From NCBI GenBank assembly GCA_020354625.1, contig CP070651.1, forward strand, positions 2,216,487 to 2,280,486: a stretch of 64,000 nucleotides of DNA, given 5' to 3'. Both the position numbers and the translations under genes were made by a program. Positions 52,905 through 62,734 of the stretch are shown in pieces. Every line of letters starts with the position of its first letter. The stretch's first letter is position 1. Origin of the DNA: Trueperaceae bacterium (GTDB taxonomy: Bacteria; Deinococcota; Deinococci; Deinococcales; Trueperaceae). The notes under the pieces were generated by a model. The model ran no database searches. It worked only from the letters and a program-made list of their open reading frames with translations, and was not told the origin of the DNA.

Positions 52905-53994
52905 CTCGACCACCTGGGTATGCGATGCACTGTTCTTTGGGAACGGCGAGCTGCAGGCGCTCGCCTTCGCGCCACCGCCCCATGTCGGCTTCTACCTCGG
53001 CTTCGAATTCCCCGAGAGGTGTGCTGACGAGGTAGTTGACCGTGTCCCCTTTGAAGGTTCGCATCAGCACCTCCCCTTCCTGGTGCAGGGCTCCCTGCAG
53101 GGTTGATGGCAGCGCTTCGCCCACGGGGTAGACACGCGCAGCAGACGGTCTGAACGTGAGGGTGGCCTGACCCCCCACTGCGATCCCAAGACCGGCTCTC
53201 GATAGCACATCGGAGCCACCAGGGAGGGTGATCGATACGAACTCTTCTTTCTCCCCAGCGACCGTACCGTAGGCGTGGTTGGAAAAGCCCACGAAGTGGG
53301 CGACGAACAGAGTTCTGGGGCGCTGATAGACGTTTTCGGGGCTGTCTAGTTGTTCGATTCTACCGGCGTTCATCACCACCACCCGGTCGGAGAGCGCCAG
53401 CGCCTCCTCCTGGTCGTGGGTCACATAGATCATGGTTACCCCGAGTCTACGCTGTACCCGCTTTAACTCACTACGCATCTCGACGCGTAGCTTGGCATCG
53501 AGGTTGGAGAGCGGTTCGTCGAGTAGCAGGAGCTGCGGTTCGATCACGATCGCCCGGGCGGTGGCAACACGTTGCTGCTGTCCACCCGAGAGCTGAGCGG
53601 GGAGCCTGGAATCGAACCCCGACAGGCCGACCATGTCGAGAGCCGAACGTACTCTTTGAGCGAGATCCTCTTTGGCGACGCGCCGGAGGCGCAGGCCGAA
53701 GGCCACGTTTTCGAAGACGCTCAGGTGCGGAAAGAGCGCGTAGCTCTGGAAGACCATACCTATGTTTCGTCTGTTTGGAGGGATGCGGGTGTAGTCGCTA
53801 CCGGCAATGGCCAGGGTACCGTTCTGGAGGGTGATGAACCCGGCGATGGCCCGTAGCGTGGTGGTCTTGCCACACCCGCTCGGACCGAGGAGTGACACCA
53901 ACTCGCCCTCCTGAATAGAGAGCTCGAGGTCCTCGACGATCAGCTCGCCACGTTGGTACCCCATGGCAGCGCGCTTGAGTTCTAAAAACGCCAT
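52897..53994 (-). CDS. ABC transporter ATPase, PotA-like
   Basis: This 365-residue ATP-binding subunit is of the polyamine/iron (Pot/Fut) type. Walker A is LLGPSGCGKTTTLRAIAG near residue 38, the Q-loop VFQSYALFPHL, the signature LSGGQQQRVATARAI near 137, Walker B LLLLDEPLSNLDAKLRVEM, and the H-loop YVTHDQEEALALS. A TOBE regulatory domain fills residues 240-350. It lies 2 bp after the second permease gene and overlaps the phosphorylase gene. Confidence 0.95.
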   Translation of the reverse strand: MAFLELKRAAMGYQRGELIVEDLELSIQEGELVSLLGPSGCGKTTTLRAIAGFITLQNGTLAIAGSDYTRIPPNRRNIGMVFQSYALFPHLSVFENVAFGLRLRRVAKEDLAQRVRSALDMVGLSGFDSRLPAQLSGGQQQRVATARAIVIEPQLLLLDEPLSNLDAKLRVEMRSELKRVQRRLGVTMIYVTHDQEEALALSDRVVVMNAGRIEQLDSPENVYQRPRTLFVAHFVGFSNHAYGTVAGEKEEFVSITLPGGSDVLSRAGLGIAVGGQATLTFRPSAARVYPVGEALPSTLQGALHQEGEVLMRTFKGDTVNYLVSTPLGEFEAEVEADMGRWREGERLQLAVPKEQCIAYPGGRDG

Positions 53995-53995
53995 A

Positions 53996-54778
53996 TTACT
54001 TGAACGCCTGAGAGAGCCCGATCACCCGCTCGGCGGCGAATACGACGGCCGTCGAGAAGAGGATGAGCAGGGTAGAGAGGGCGGCGATTGAGGGATCAAA
54101 ATTGTACTCCATATAGACGAGCATCTGAATCGGCAAGGTGGCGACCCCGACATCGGTGAGAAAGAGTGACACCGGCACGTTGTTGAAGCTGAGAATGAAA
54201 GCCAGGATGAAGGCGGTGAGCACGCCATCCCGAATATTGGGCAAAACCACCTTGAAAAAGGCGGTCGAGCGTGAGGCCCCCAGGCTCACGGCAGCTTGCT
54301 CGATGTCGAGGGGGACGTTCCTGAGGCTGGCCAAGGTAATCCGCACTGCGTAGGGGATGAGCAGGGTGGTGTGCCCTACCACAAGGCTCGGAATCACGGG
54401 GAGATCGGTGGTGATGATCAGATACTTGAGCAAGGCCAAGCCTACCACCAACTGCGGGATGATGACAGGCAGGGTGGCGATGAGTTCGACCGCTGCCTTG
54501 CCGGGAAATTCGTAGCGCGCCAGGGCGTAGGCGAGCGGTATCCCAACGAGTAGCGAGGCCAGCGTCGAGAGCACTGCGACCCGGATGCTGACGTCGAAGC
54601 CACGGATAAACGACCGCTGCTCGAGCGCCTCGCGAAACCACTCGAGCGAGAAGGACGTCGGGGGGAACCGGAGCGACGGATCGCCGCCGAAAGATGCGAC
54701 GAGCACGACCAAAAAGGGGCCGATCAGGAAGATCATCAGAAAGATCAGCACCACGAAGGGGAAGCGAGCGGTTCTCAT
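53996..54778 (-). CDS. ABC transporter permease, PotC-like
   Basis: This 260-residue inner-membrane permease has six hydrophobic segments and the cytoplasmic coupling loop DIEQAAVSLGASRSTAFFKVVLPNI near residue 165, typical of PotC. The ATG at 54776-54778 overlaps the stop of the first permease (ATGA). A longer upstream open frame is only a shadow of that gene. Confidence 0.93.
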   Translation of the reverse strand: MRTARFPFVVLIFLMIFLIGPFLVVLVASFGGDPSLRFPPTSFSLEWFREALEQRSFIRGFDVSIRVAVLSTLASLLVGIPLAYALARYEFPGKAAVELIATLPVIIPQLVVGLALLKYLIITTDLPVIPSLVVGHTTLLIPYAVRITLASLRNVPLDIEQAAVSLGASRSTAFFKVVLPNIRDGVLTAFILAFILSFNNVPVSLFLTDVGVATLPIQMLVYMEYNFDPSIAALSTLLILFSTAVVFAAERVIGLSQAFK

Positions 54779-55620
54779 AGTGCTCCTGCCGTCGGGCGGG
54801 TACGGTGCGCGCCGGAAAGCACCCGGATCAGGTAGATGGCTGCCAGGGTCGTTACGAACATCACTACCGCCACCACCGTTCCTCCGACCCAGTCCAGAGT
54901 GACCGAGGCCTTCTGGTAGAGGAGGGTGCTGAGCATCAGGTGACGGCTCCCCCCCAAGATAGCCGGCGTGACGTAAGCGGTGACGCAACCCGTGAACACC
55001 AAGGTGCCGCCGATGGCCAGCCCGTCTCTGGTGAGCGGCATGAGCACGCGCGTAAACACCTGCAGTTCGGAAGCGCCCAGGTTGCGGGCTGCGAGCACGA
55101 CGTCTCGTGGCACGTTTTCAAACGCGCTGATGAGCGGTAACATCATCAACGGTAAAAAGAGGTGGAAGAGCCCGATCGAGATCGCGTTTTCGGTGTAGAG
55201 AAGGCGGATCGGTTCCGGGATGATCCCCAAGCCGTAGAGGGTGTTGTTCACCAGGCCTTTTCTGCCCAGGATGACCAACCAGGCGAAGGTGCGCGCCACC
55301 GGGTTGGTCATGAGCGGCAAGATGACCAGCGCGATCAGGAGCACACGCCAGCGAGCCGCCATCAGGCTAACAGCGTAGGCGGCTGGGTAGCAGATCACCA
55401 TCCCGATCAAGGTGACCAACCCGGCGATCCGGACCGTACGCAGGTAAGCGCGTTGGGAGACCGGATCGCGTACAAACTCACCGTAACTCGAGAGGCTAAA
55501 CCCCGCCTCTCCTGTGAAGCTGCTGGCGAAAAGCAGCGCCACCGGGAGCACGAAAGCCGTCAATAAAAAAGCGAGGCACGGGACCGTGAGAACCCAGAGC
55601 CAGCGGGTCGCCGGCGTCAC
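54775..55620 (-). CDS. ABC transporter permease, PotB-like
   Basis: This 281-residue permease starts with GTG at 55618-55620. It has six hydrophobic segments and the coupling loop PRDVVLAARNLGASELQVFTRVLMPL near residue 180, as in PotB. It pairs with the PotC-like subunit and follows the binding-protein gene by 40 bp. Confidence 0.93.
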   Translation of the reverse strand: MTPATRWLWVLTVPCLAFLLTAFVLPVALLFASSFTGEAGFSLSSYGEFVRDPVSQRAYLRTVRIAGLVTLIGMVICYPAAYAVSLMAARWRVLLIALVILPLMTNPVARTFAWLVILGRKGLVNNTLYGLGIIPEPIRLLYTENAISIGLFHLFLPLMMLPLISAFENVPRDVVLAARNLGASELQVFTRVLMPLTRDGLAIGGTLVFTGCVTAYVTPAILGGSRHLMLSTLLYQKASVTLDWVGGTVVAVVMFVTTLAAIYLIRVLSGAHRTRPTAGAL

Positions 55621-55660
55621 GCTGGTGTCCTACACGGCCCGTTTGTAGGTTGCGGCACCG

Positions 55661-56710
55661 CTACCTGGCGATTTCCTCGTTCCAGCGACTGATCCACTCT
55701 TCCTCGACGCTGAGGAGGTAGTTGTAATCGAGAAAGATCAGGTTGCCGATCTCTTCATCACCGTAGGTGAGCGAAGCAGCCTGTTCGGCCGGGACGTCGA
55801 CGGTGGCGTTGACAGGCGAGTCGACGAGGTCGAGCGCTTGGGCTGACTGCACGTCGTGACTCAGTTTGTGGTTGATATAGTCGTAAGCGCCGTCGAGGTT
55901 GGGAGCTCCCTTGACGATCGAGATGGTGTTGACAAAGCCGACCGAGCCCTCTGCAGGCGCTACCCATGTGAGCGGCAAGCCGGTCTGCTGCAGGCTGCCC
56001 CAGGCAAAGCGAAGCACCGGCGCGGCCCACACCTCTTCTTGTTGGAAGAGCGAGATGAGTTCAGATGAGCGCGCATAGAACGTCACCACGTTGGTCTCGC
56101 TCAGCTCAGCTAGCTTCTCGAAGCCGACGTCCGGGTTGTTTTCGTCCCCACCCCAGGCCCGGCTGGCCATCACGACGGTAGAGGGGCCCTGGGTGGTGGT
56201 GATATTGGGCAGGCTCACCTTGCCGGAGAGGTCTTCACGCCAGAGGTCCTGCCAGGAGGTGATCGGCTCGCTGATCTTATCGGTCCGGTAGACGATGCCG
56301 TAGGAATAGATGGTAAAGCCGACCCCCATGCCGTTGCCTAGAGGATCGACGGCCCACTCGTGGAGTTCGTCGAGCCCTTCGATGCGGGAGTAGTCGATGG
56401 TTTCTAGCAGGCCCTCATTGGCCGCCCGCAGGGCGAAGGTCGGTGCGAACTCGACGGCGTCGATGTTGGGGTTGTCCTTGCGGAGTTCGATCTTGGTGAT
56501 GCGATCGGCATTGTTGCCGAGGTCATAAAGGATCTCGGTGCTGAAGGCTTCCTCAAAGGTATTGGTGACGTTTTTGTCGATGAGGTCCATGCCGAAGCCC
56601 CAGGTGGAGACGGCGACCTGCGCGGCTCCGAGCTGCGGTAGCAAAAAGACCAGAACCCCTAAGAGGACGTAGGCCAGGCGGTGAACATTCTTGGACGGTG
56701 CGGTTTTCAT
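55661..56710 (-). CDS. ABC transporter solute-binding protein, PotD-like
   Basis: This 349-residue periplasmic binding protein has the signal peptide VHRLAYVLLGVLVFLLPQLG with AAQ cleavage. The mature protein has VSTWGFGMDLIDKNVTNTFE, NADRITKIELRKDNPNIDAVEF, YSYGIVYRTDKISEPITSW and VNTISIVKGAPNLDGAYDYI, the layout of PotD/FutA-type proteins. ATG at 56708-56710 with GGGAGAG upstream is chosen. It heads an operon that continues with two permeases, ATPase, nucleoside phosphorylase and adenine deaminase, so a purine-related ligand is plausible, but the family itself binds polyamines, iron or other small molecules. Confidence 0.92.
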   Translation of the reverse strand: MKTAPSKNVHRLAYVLLGVLVFLLPQLGAAQVAVSTWGFGMDLIDKNVTNTFEEAFSTEILYDLGNNADRITKIELRKDNPNIDAVEFAPTFALRAANEGLLETIDYSRIEGLDELHEWAVDPLGNGMGVGFTIYSYGIVYRTDKISEPITSWQDLWREDLSGKVSLPNITTTQGPSTVVMASRAWGGDENNPDVGFEKLAELSETNVVTFYARSSELISLFQQEEVWAAPVLRFAWGSLQQTGLPLTWVAPAEGSVGFVNTISIVKGAPNLDGAYDYINHKLSHDVQSAQALDLVDSPVNATVDVPAEQAASLTYGDEEIGNLIFLDYNYLLSVEEEWISRWNEEIAR

Positions 56711-57099
56711 GTACTCTCCCTCTCCACTGCTGTCGTGTGAAAGATCCCACACAAATCGAATTCTACTTCCCGATCCCGCGAAGGTCAAAGTCGACCGCAA
56801 ACCCCCTTTGCCCGGGGCGGTTGTTCCTAAGCAAGCGATGCTCGCTTCGCCGTTCGCCCACGCCATCTCGAGCCCGAAACTCAAGTCGGCTGCGGCCAGT
56901 CTTTGCCCACGGCATCGAAGCGCCAGATGAGTTCTTCGACACCAACCGGGGCGATATTGTGAAGCGGCCTTTCTCGTAGACGTGCCGCTGCAAACGCCTT
57001 TGGACGAGATGTCTCTTGTACAGTTAGGAGATGTCGTGTCCCGCGTTGTGGCGGTTGACGCCGTCGGTGTTGGGGGCATGTTACACGTATGGGAGAATT
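56711..57099. promoter_or_regulatory. 389-bp divergent gap with pepA promoter
   Basis: The gap between the divergent PotD-like and pepA genes contains no gene. A likely pepA promoter is TTGACG at 57055-57060 and TGTTAC at 57079-57084 with 18 bp spacing, 15 nt before the ATG. Nothing else was recognised. Confidence 0.5.
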
Positions 57100-58593
57100 A
57101 TGGATATTCGAGTCGACCATGGAGCCATTCAAGATTCGGGTGCCGATACCCTGATCGTCAATCTCTTTCAGGGTGTCGGTGAGCCCACCGGCGCCACCGC
57201 TGCGGTGGATGAGGCGCTCGGTGGCGCCATCGGTGATCTGATCGCCCAAGGCGATTTCCGCGGCAAGACAGGCGAGGTGGCGGTTCTCTATCCTCGCGGG
57301 GAGCTTGCGGCCAAGCGAGTTCTGCTTGTGGGTCTCGGTGAGCGGGAGCGGTTCGGAACCGAAGCGGTGCGGCGGGCTGCGGCGGCTGCGGCGGCGCGTG
57401 CGCGTGAGCTATCCGCGAGCCACCTGGCCACGATCGTCCACGGCGGTGGGGCGGGTGGATTGTCGCCGGCCTCGGCTGCCCAGGCCACCGTAGAGGGATC
57501 CCTGTTAGCGCTGTACCGCTATCGAGCCTCCAAGCAGGTGACCGAGGAGCCGAACGAAATCGCGTCGTTGACGGTGGTCGAGTTCGACCAAGAGCGGCTC
57601 GCCGAGGTCGAGTCGGGTGCTCGGGCGGCCGAAGCGATCGCTGCCGGTGTGATGCTGGCCCGCGACCTGGTCAACATGCCACCCAATGTGGCTACACCGG
57701 GCAAGCTGGCTGAGGTGGCTACCGAATTGGCGAGAGATCACGATCTCAGGCTCTTCGTTGGGGACCGGGATTGGGCAGCCGAGCAGAAGATGGGCACTTT
57801 CCTCGCCGTTGCCAAAGGGGCGGAAGAACCGCCGGCTTTTATCGTGCTCGAGCACAATCCCGAGCGCTCTGAAAACGGCACGGTCGTCCTCGTCGGTAAG
57901 GGGATCACCTTCGATACCGGTGGGATCTCCCTGAAGCCCAGCGCCAAGATGGAGGAGATGAAATGCGATATGGCCGGCGCTGCTGCGGTGCTGGGGGCCA
58001 TGAAGGCCATCGCCCGGTTGGGCTTGCCCCATCACGTCGTCGCCATCGCCCCTTGCACCGAGAACATGCCCGATGGCAGGTCCTATCACCCAGCCGACGT
58101 GATCACCGCCAGCAACGGCAAGACCGTAGAGATCATCAGCACCGATGCCGAAGGGCGGCTGGTGCTCGCCGATGCGCTCGTCTACGCCGGACGCTACGCC
58201 CCCAAGGTGGTCATCGACCTGGCGACGCTCACCGGATCTTGCATCGTGGCGCTCGGCCAGGGGATGGCTGCCGGCCTTTTCAGCAACGACGACGCTTTGC
58301 GAGACGCGCTCTGTGCCGCGGGTGAGACGACTCGCGAGCGCGTCTGGCCCCTGCCGCTGTGGGAGGAGTACACCGAGGAGATCGAGTCGCGCGTGGCGGA
58401 TCTCAAGAACAGCGGCGGGCGCCAGGGAGGTGTGGCCACCTCCGCCGTGTTCTTGCAGGCCTTCACCGACTACCCGTGGGCGCACCTCGATATCGCCGGG
58501 ATGGCGCTCAGCGACAAGGCGAACAGCTATACCCCGGCGGGTGGAACCGGCTACGGGGTCAGGTTGCTGGCTGAGTGGTTGCGGGGGTTATAG
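57100..58593 (+). CDS. pepA: leucyl aminopeptidase (M17)
   Basis: This 497-residue cytosolic metallo-aminopeptidase of family M17 removes N-terminal residues from peptides. The C-terminal catalytic domain has VGKGITFDTGGISLKPS (metal-binding Lys and Asp), EEMKCDMAGAAAVLG and the signature STDAEGRLVLADAL, which differs from the common NTDAEGR only in Ser for Asn. The N-terminal domain (1-170) is Ala-rich and variable as usual. ATG at 57100 with GGGAG 5 nt upstream is chosen over a frame that begins 69 bp earlier. It starts a three-gene overlapping plus-strand operon. Confidence 0.95.
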   Translation: MDIRVDHGAIQDSGADTLIVNLFQGVGEPTGATAAVDEALGGAIGDLIAQGDFRGKTGEVAVLYPRGELAAKRVLLVGLGERERFGTEAVRRAAAAAAARARELSASHLATIVHGGGAGGLSPASAAQATVEGSLLALYRYRASKQVTEEPNEIASLTVVEFDQERLAEVESGARAAEAIAAGVMLARDLVNMPPNVATPGKLAEVATELARDHDLRLFVGDRDWAAEQKMGTFLAVAKGAEEPPAFIVLEHNPERSENGTVVLVGKGITFDTGGISLKPSAKMEEMKCDMAGAAAVLGAMKAIARLGLPHHVVAIAPCTENMPDGRSYHPADVITASNGKTVEIISTDAEGRLVLADALVYAGRYAPKVVIDLATLTGSCIVALGQGMAAGLFSNDDALRDALCAAGETTRERVWPLPLWEEYTEEIESRVADLKNSGGRQGGVATSAVFLQAFTDYPWAHLDIAGMALSDKANSYTPAGGTGYGVRLLAEWLRGL

Positions 58594-61514
58594 TGCCGAC
58601 CCACGGTTTTGAGCTCCTCAGGGATGAGGCCATCGCAGAGTTGAACGGCCTCGCCAGGGTCTATGAACACGTCAAGTCCGGTGCGCGACTCTTGTCGATC
58701 GAGAACGAAGATGAGAACAAGGTCTTCGGCATCACGTTCAGGACGCCGCCCTCAGACTCGACCGGCTTGCCGCACATCCTGGAACACTCGGTCTTGTGCG
58801 GCTCGCGCAAGTACCCGCTGAAAGAGCCGTTCGTCGAGCTCCTCAAGGGATCGCTGAAGACCTTTCTCAACGCTTTTACTTCGCCCGACGCCACCAGCTA
58901 CCCCGTCGCCAGCCAGAACCAAAAGGACCTCTATAACTTGGTCGATGTCTACTTGGACGCGGTGTTCTACCCGCGTCTGACCCCTGCCATATTGGAGCAG
59001 GAGGGGTGGCATTTCGAGCTCGATGACCCGAGCGAACCGCTGCGCTTCAAAGGGGTGGTCTATAACGAAATGAAGGGGGCGTACTCCTCACCCCATGCGC
59101 TGCTCGGTCGCTACAGCCAGCGATCGCTCTTTCCCGATACCCCCTACGGCCTCGATTCTGGAGGGGACCCGGCCGAAATCCCAAACCTGTCCTTCGAGCA
59201 GTTCAAAGCCTTCCACCAGACCTTGTATCACCCCTCTAACGCGCTGCTCTACTTTTATGGTGATGACGATCCACAAGAGCGTCTTCGGTATCTCGACACG
59301 GTCTTGCAGGCGTTCGAACGCCGTGAGGTCGATTCTCAGCTGCCGCTACAGGCGCACTTCGACGAGCCGCGACGGCTTCGCTTCCCTTACGATGCGGGCG
59401 CGGAAGGCAGAAACGGCAACGCAGCCAAAGAACAGAAAGGCTTGGTAAGCGTCAACTGGTTGCTGACCGAACGTACCGACACCGAGCACACACTCGGCCT
59501 GGAAATCCTCGGTCACATTCTGGTCGGTACGCCCGCCTCACCGCTTCGCAAGGCCTTGCTCGATTCGGGTCTCGGCGAGGACCTGACCGGCGGCGGTGTG
59601 AGCAGCAGCTTACGCCAGCTGTATTTCTCCACCGGTCTGAGTGGAATCGCCGTGTCAGACAGTGAAAAGGTCGAGAAGCTCATCTTGGACACCCTGACCT
59701 CTTTAGCGAAAGATGGGCTCGATCCCGATACGGTGGCAGCCTCGCTAAATACGATCGAGTTCGTGCTTAGAGAGAACAACACCGGGAGTTTTCCACGTGG
59801 ACTGCTGTTGATGTTACGCGCCTTCTCCAGCTGGCTTCACGACGGGGATCCGCTCGAGCCCCTGGCCTTCGAGGCCCCACTAGAAGCCATCAAGGACCGG
59901 CTCGCTTCTGGCGAACCCTACTTCGAAGGTCTGGTTCGCGAGTATCTTGTGAACGCGTTTCACCGCACGACGGTCGTGCTCGAGCCCGACCCCGAGGTAA
60001 GGCAGCGCCAAGAGAACGAAGAGCGCTCGAGGTTGGACCAGGCCCGGTCCGGCATGAGCGACCGAGAGGTGCAGGCGGTGATCGACAACACCCGTGAACT
60101 GAGGCGCCGCCAGGAAGCCCCCGATCCACCTGAGGCATTGGCCCGTATCCCCAGTCTCGAACTCGCCGATCTCGACCGAGAAGGTAAGCGCCTGCCGCTC
60201 GATGTGTTGCAGGGTGGTCAGGTGCTCCATCACGACCTTTTTACCGGTGGCATCGTCTATCTCGATGTGGGGTTCGACCTGCACGTATTGCCGCAGGAAC
60301 TCATCCCCTATCTGCCGATGTTCGCCCAGGCACTTCTGAAGATGGGGACGAAGAGCGCGGACTATGTCAAGCTCTCGCAACGTATCGGCAGCAAGACGGG
60401 CGGGATCTCCCCATCGCTCTTTACAACGGCCCAACTGTACGATTCTGAAAGCGTGGCGCGCTTCTTGGTCCGCGGCAAGGCCACGGTCGAACAAGCTGAC
60501 GATCTCTTGGATCTCTTGCGTGAGCTGCTCTGCGAGGTCGTTTTCGACAACCCGGAGCGCTTCAAGCAGCTCGTCCTCGAGGCCCGCTCCAGGAGAGAGC
60601 GGCGCTTGGTGCCGGCCGGTACCCAGGTGGTAGCGACCCGCCTCGGGGCCCATTTCGGTGAGAGCGGTTGGTTGTCGGAACAGCTCGAGGGTGTGAGCCA
60701 GCTCTTTTTCTTGCGGCGACTCGAAAAGGATGTCGATGGGGATTGGCCGGCAGTGCTGGCCAAGCTCGAGGAGCTGAGACGCCGTCTCATCGACCGCGAT
60801 GCGCTGATCTGCAACGTGACCGTGGATGGAGCGGCGTGGGCCCGGCTCGAGCCGAAGGTGACCAGTTTTCTCGATGCGCTTCCGGCTTCGGGCGGTGAGA
60901 CGCTTTCATGGAGCCCCCCGAAACCCGTACCCTTTGAAGGGCTGACCATCCCGGCGCGCGTCAACTACGTGGCCAAGGGAGCCAACCTTTACGAGCATGG
61001 TTACCGGCTGCACGGTTCGGTCGCGGTCGTCACCAACCTCTTGCGCCTCCGTTGGCTTTGGGACCGGGTCCGGGTTCAGGGCGGCGCTTACGGCGCCTAC
61101 TGCGCCTTCGACCACCGCTCAGGTGTGTTCACCTACGCTTCCTATCGAGATCCGAACCTGCTGGCCACGCTCGAGACCTTCGATCGCTCCGCGCGCTTTC
61201 TCCGGGAGCTCGAGCTGAGCGAACGAGAGCGGGTGCGGGGCATCATCGGTGCCATCGGTCAGATCGATCGCCACCAACTCCCCGATGCCAAGGGCTTTAC
61301 CTCGATGGTGCGGCACTTGGTGGGTGAGGGCGAGGCGGAGCGGCAGCGCCGGCGTGAGGAGGTGCTCGGTACCACGACCGCAGATATCCGGGCATTCGCC
61401 GAGGTGTTGGAGCACGTCGCTACGGGCGGTAAGGTGGCGGTGATGGGCTCGCGTGAAGCGATCGATGAGGCCGATGGGGGGCGCGGTTGGTTGGAGGTGA
61501 CCGGAGTACTATGA
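58593..61514 (+). CDS. M16C-family metalloprotease (presequence-protease-like)
   Basis: This 973-residue zinc protease of the insulinase/pitrilysin clan is similar in length and order to PreP/Cym1. The inverted zinc motif HILEH is in TGLPHILEHSVLCGSRKYPL near residue 60, with the distal Glu in FKGVVYNEMKGAYSS near 155. Four homologous domains and a charged linker (DPEVRQRQENEERSRLDQAR) follow. GTG at 58593-58595 shares one base with the pepA stop. Such enzymes degrade short unfolded peptides, which fits co-expression with an aminopeptidase. Confidence 0.94.
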   Translation: MPTHGFELLRDEAIAELNGLARVYEHVKSGARLLSIENEDENKVFGITFRTPPSDSTGLPHILEHSVLCGSRKYPLKEPFVELLKGSLKTFLNAFTSPDATSYPVASQNQKDLYNLVDVYLDAVFYPRLTPAILEQEGWHFELDDPSEPLRFKGVVYNEMKGAYSSPHALLGRYSQRSLFPDTPYGLDSGGDPAEIPNLSFEQFKAFHQTLYHPSNALLYFYGDDDPQERLRYLDTVLQAFERREVDSQLPLQAHFDEPRRLRFPYDAGAEGRNGNAAKEQKGLVSVNWLLTERTDTEHTLGLEILGHILVGTPASPLRKALLDSGLGEDLTGGGVSSSLRQLYFSTGLSGIAVSDSEKVEKLILDTLTSLAKDGLDPDTVAASLNTIEFVLRENNTGSFPRGLLLMLRAFSSWLHDGDPLEPLAFEAPLEAIKDRLASGEPYFEGLVREYLVNAFHRTTVVLEPDPEVRQRQENEERSRLDQARSGMSDREVQAVIDNTRELRRRQEAPDPPEALARIPSLELADLDREGKRLPLDVLQGGQVLHHDLFTGGIVYLDVGFDLHVLPQELIPYLPMFAQALLKMGTKSADYVKLSQRIGSKTGGISPSLFTTAQLYDSESVARFLVRGKATVEQADDLLDLLRELLCEVVFDNPERFKQLVLEARSRRERRLVPAGTQVVATRLGAHFGESGWLSEQLEGVSQLFFLRRLEKDVDGDWPAVLAKLEELRRRLIDRDALICNVTVDGAAWARLEPKVTSFLDALPASGGETLSWSPPKPVPFEGLTIPARVNYVAKGANLYEHGYRLHGSVAVVTNLLRLRWLWDRVRVQGGAYGAYCAFDHRSGVFTYASYRDPNLLATLETFDRSARFLRELELSERERVRGIIGAIGQIDRHQLPDAKGFTSMVRHLVGEGEAERQRRREEVLGTTTADIRAFAEVLEHVATGGKVAVMGSREAIDEADGGRGWLEVTGVL

Positions 61515-62662
61515 CCCTGACCCGCTCGAGCCTCGGTGCGTTACAAGAGAGCCTCATCCGCAAGCTGGCCAATCAGGCGATGGGCCAGGCCGGGGTCGTC
61601 CCGCTCTGGTTCGGTGAGCCGGATCGACCCACCCCAGAGTTCATCCGTGAGGTGGCCAAGTCCTCGCTCGATGAGGGCAACACTTTCTATCAACCCAATG
61701 CCGGTATTCCCGCGTTGCGCCAGGCCATCAGCAGCTACATGAATACCCTTTACGGAAGCCGTTTCGGCGCCGAAAACATCGTCGTCACCGGCTCGGGCAT
61801 GGCAGCGGTGATGCTGGCGGGGCAGTGCCTGGTCTCGCCGGGGGATGTGCTGGTGACCCACGTACCGACCTGGCCGAACCTCCCTTCGGCACAGCAGGTC
61901 CTCGGGGCAGAGGTCAGGCGGGTGCCCCTCGAGGCGAAAGCCGACGGTTGGACGCTCGATTTGGACAGGCTCTTTGAGGCATGTGCCCGAGGGGCCAAGG
62001 CACTGCTCATCAACTCGCCCAGCAACCCCACCGGTTGGATGCTAAGCGACGAGGAGCAGCAGACCATCCTCGACTTCTGCCGTAAGCGGGGCCTCTGGCT
62101 CATCGCCGACGAAGTCTACAACCGTATCGTGTTTGACCGCCCCTACGCCCCGACCTTCGCCGACAAGATTGTCGAAGGGGACCGGGTGATCATTATCAAC
62201 AGCTTTTCAAAATCCTGGGCCATGACCGGTTGGCGGCTCGGTTGGTTGACCGTTCCCAAGCACCTGACGCCCACGTTCGAGATGCTGACTGAATACAGCA
62301 CCTCTTGCGTGTTGGGGGCCACTCAAGTTGCCGGGATTGCGGCTGTTGAACGCGGTGAAACGTTCATACGGGAATCCAATGAGCGCTACCGAGCTTCCCT
62401 GGAACTCTTGCACTCCCGCTTTGCTGCGTTGCCACGCATCTTCTTCCCACCGCCTCGAGCCGCCTTCTACGCCTTCTTTGCCGTCGAGGGCGTGGCGGAT
62501 AGTTTCCGCTTCGCCTCGGAGACGCTCGCATCCACCCGGGTCGGTCTGGCACCGGGTGCCGCCTTCGGACCTGAAGGGGAAGGATTCTTGCGCCTCTGTT
62601 TCGCCGTCGAGCCCGATCTCCTGGCTGAAGCGCTCGAACGCCTCGAGCCGGTACTGTTCTGA
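61511..62662 (+). CDS. class I/II aminotransferase (AspC-like)
   Basis: This 383-residue PLP-dependent aminotransferase of fold type I has PLWFGEPDRPTPEFIREVA at the N-terminus, VTGSGMAAVMLAGQCLVSPGD, INSPSNPTGWML, the Asp in IADEVYNRIVF, and the PLP Lys in NSFSKSWAMTGWRLGW near residue 235. The amino-acid specificity is not clear. ATG at 61511 overlaps the protease stop by 4 bp, so it is co-expressed with the two peptidases, which suggests use of the amino acids they release. Confidence 0.93.
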   Translation: MTLTRSSLGALQESLIRKLANQAMGQAGVVPLWFGEPDRPTPEFIREVAKSSLDEGNTFYQPNAGIPALRQAISSYMNTLYGSRFGAENIVVTGSGMAAVMLAGQCLVSPGDVLVTHVPTWPNLPSAQQVLGAEVRRVPLEAKADGWTLDLDRLFEACARGAKALLINSPSNPTGWMLSDEEQQTILDFCRKRGLWLIADEVYNRIVFDRPYAPTFADKIVEGDRVIIINSFSKSWAMTGWRLGWLTVPKHLTPTFEMLTEYSTSCVLGATQVAGIAAVERGETFIRESNERYRASLELLHSRFAALPRIFFPPPRAAFYAFFAVEGVADSFRFASETLASTRVGLAPGAAFGPEGEGFLRLCFAVEPDLLAEALERLEPVLF

Positions 62663-62734
62663 ATTGGAGGGTGCCGGGTGGGCTGCGCTGGCGACCATTT
62701 TTTGGTCTCCGGGATGCCGTGAGGAGGTCATAAG

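Noticed and set aside
57505..58485. 326-codon minus-strand open frame opposite pepA
   Set aside because: It is antisense to conserved M17 motifs and its composition is typical of a shadow frame.
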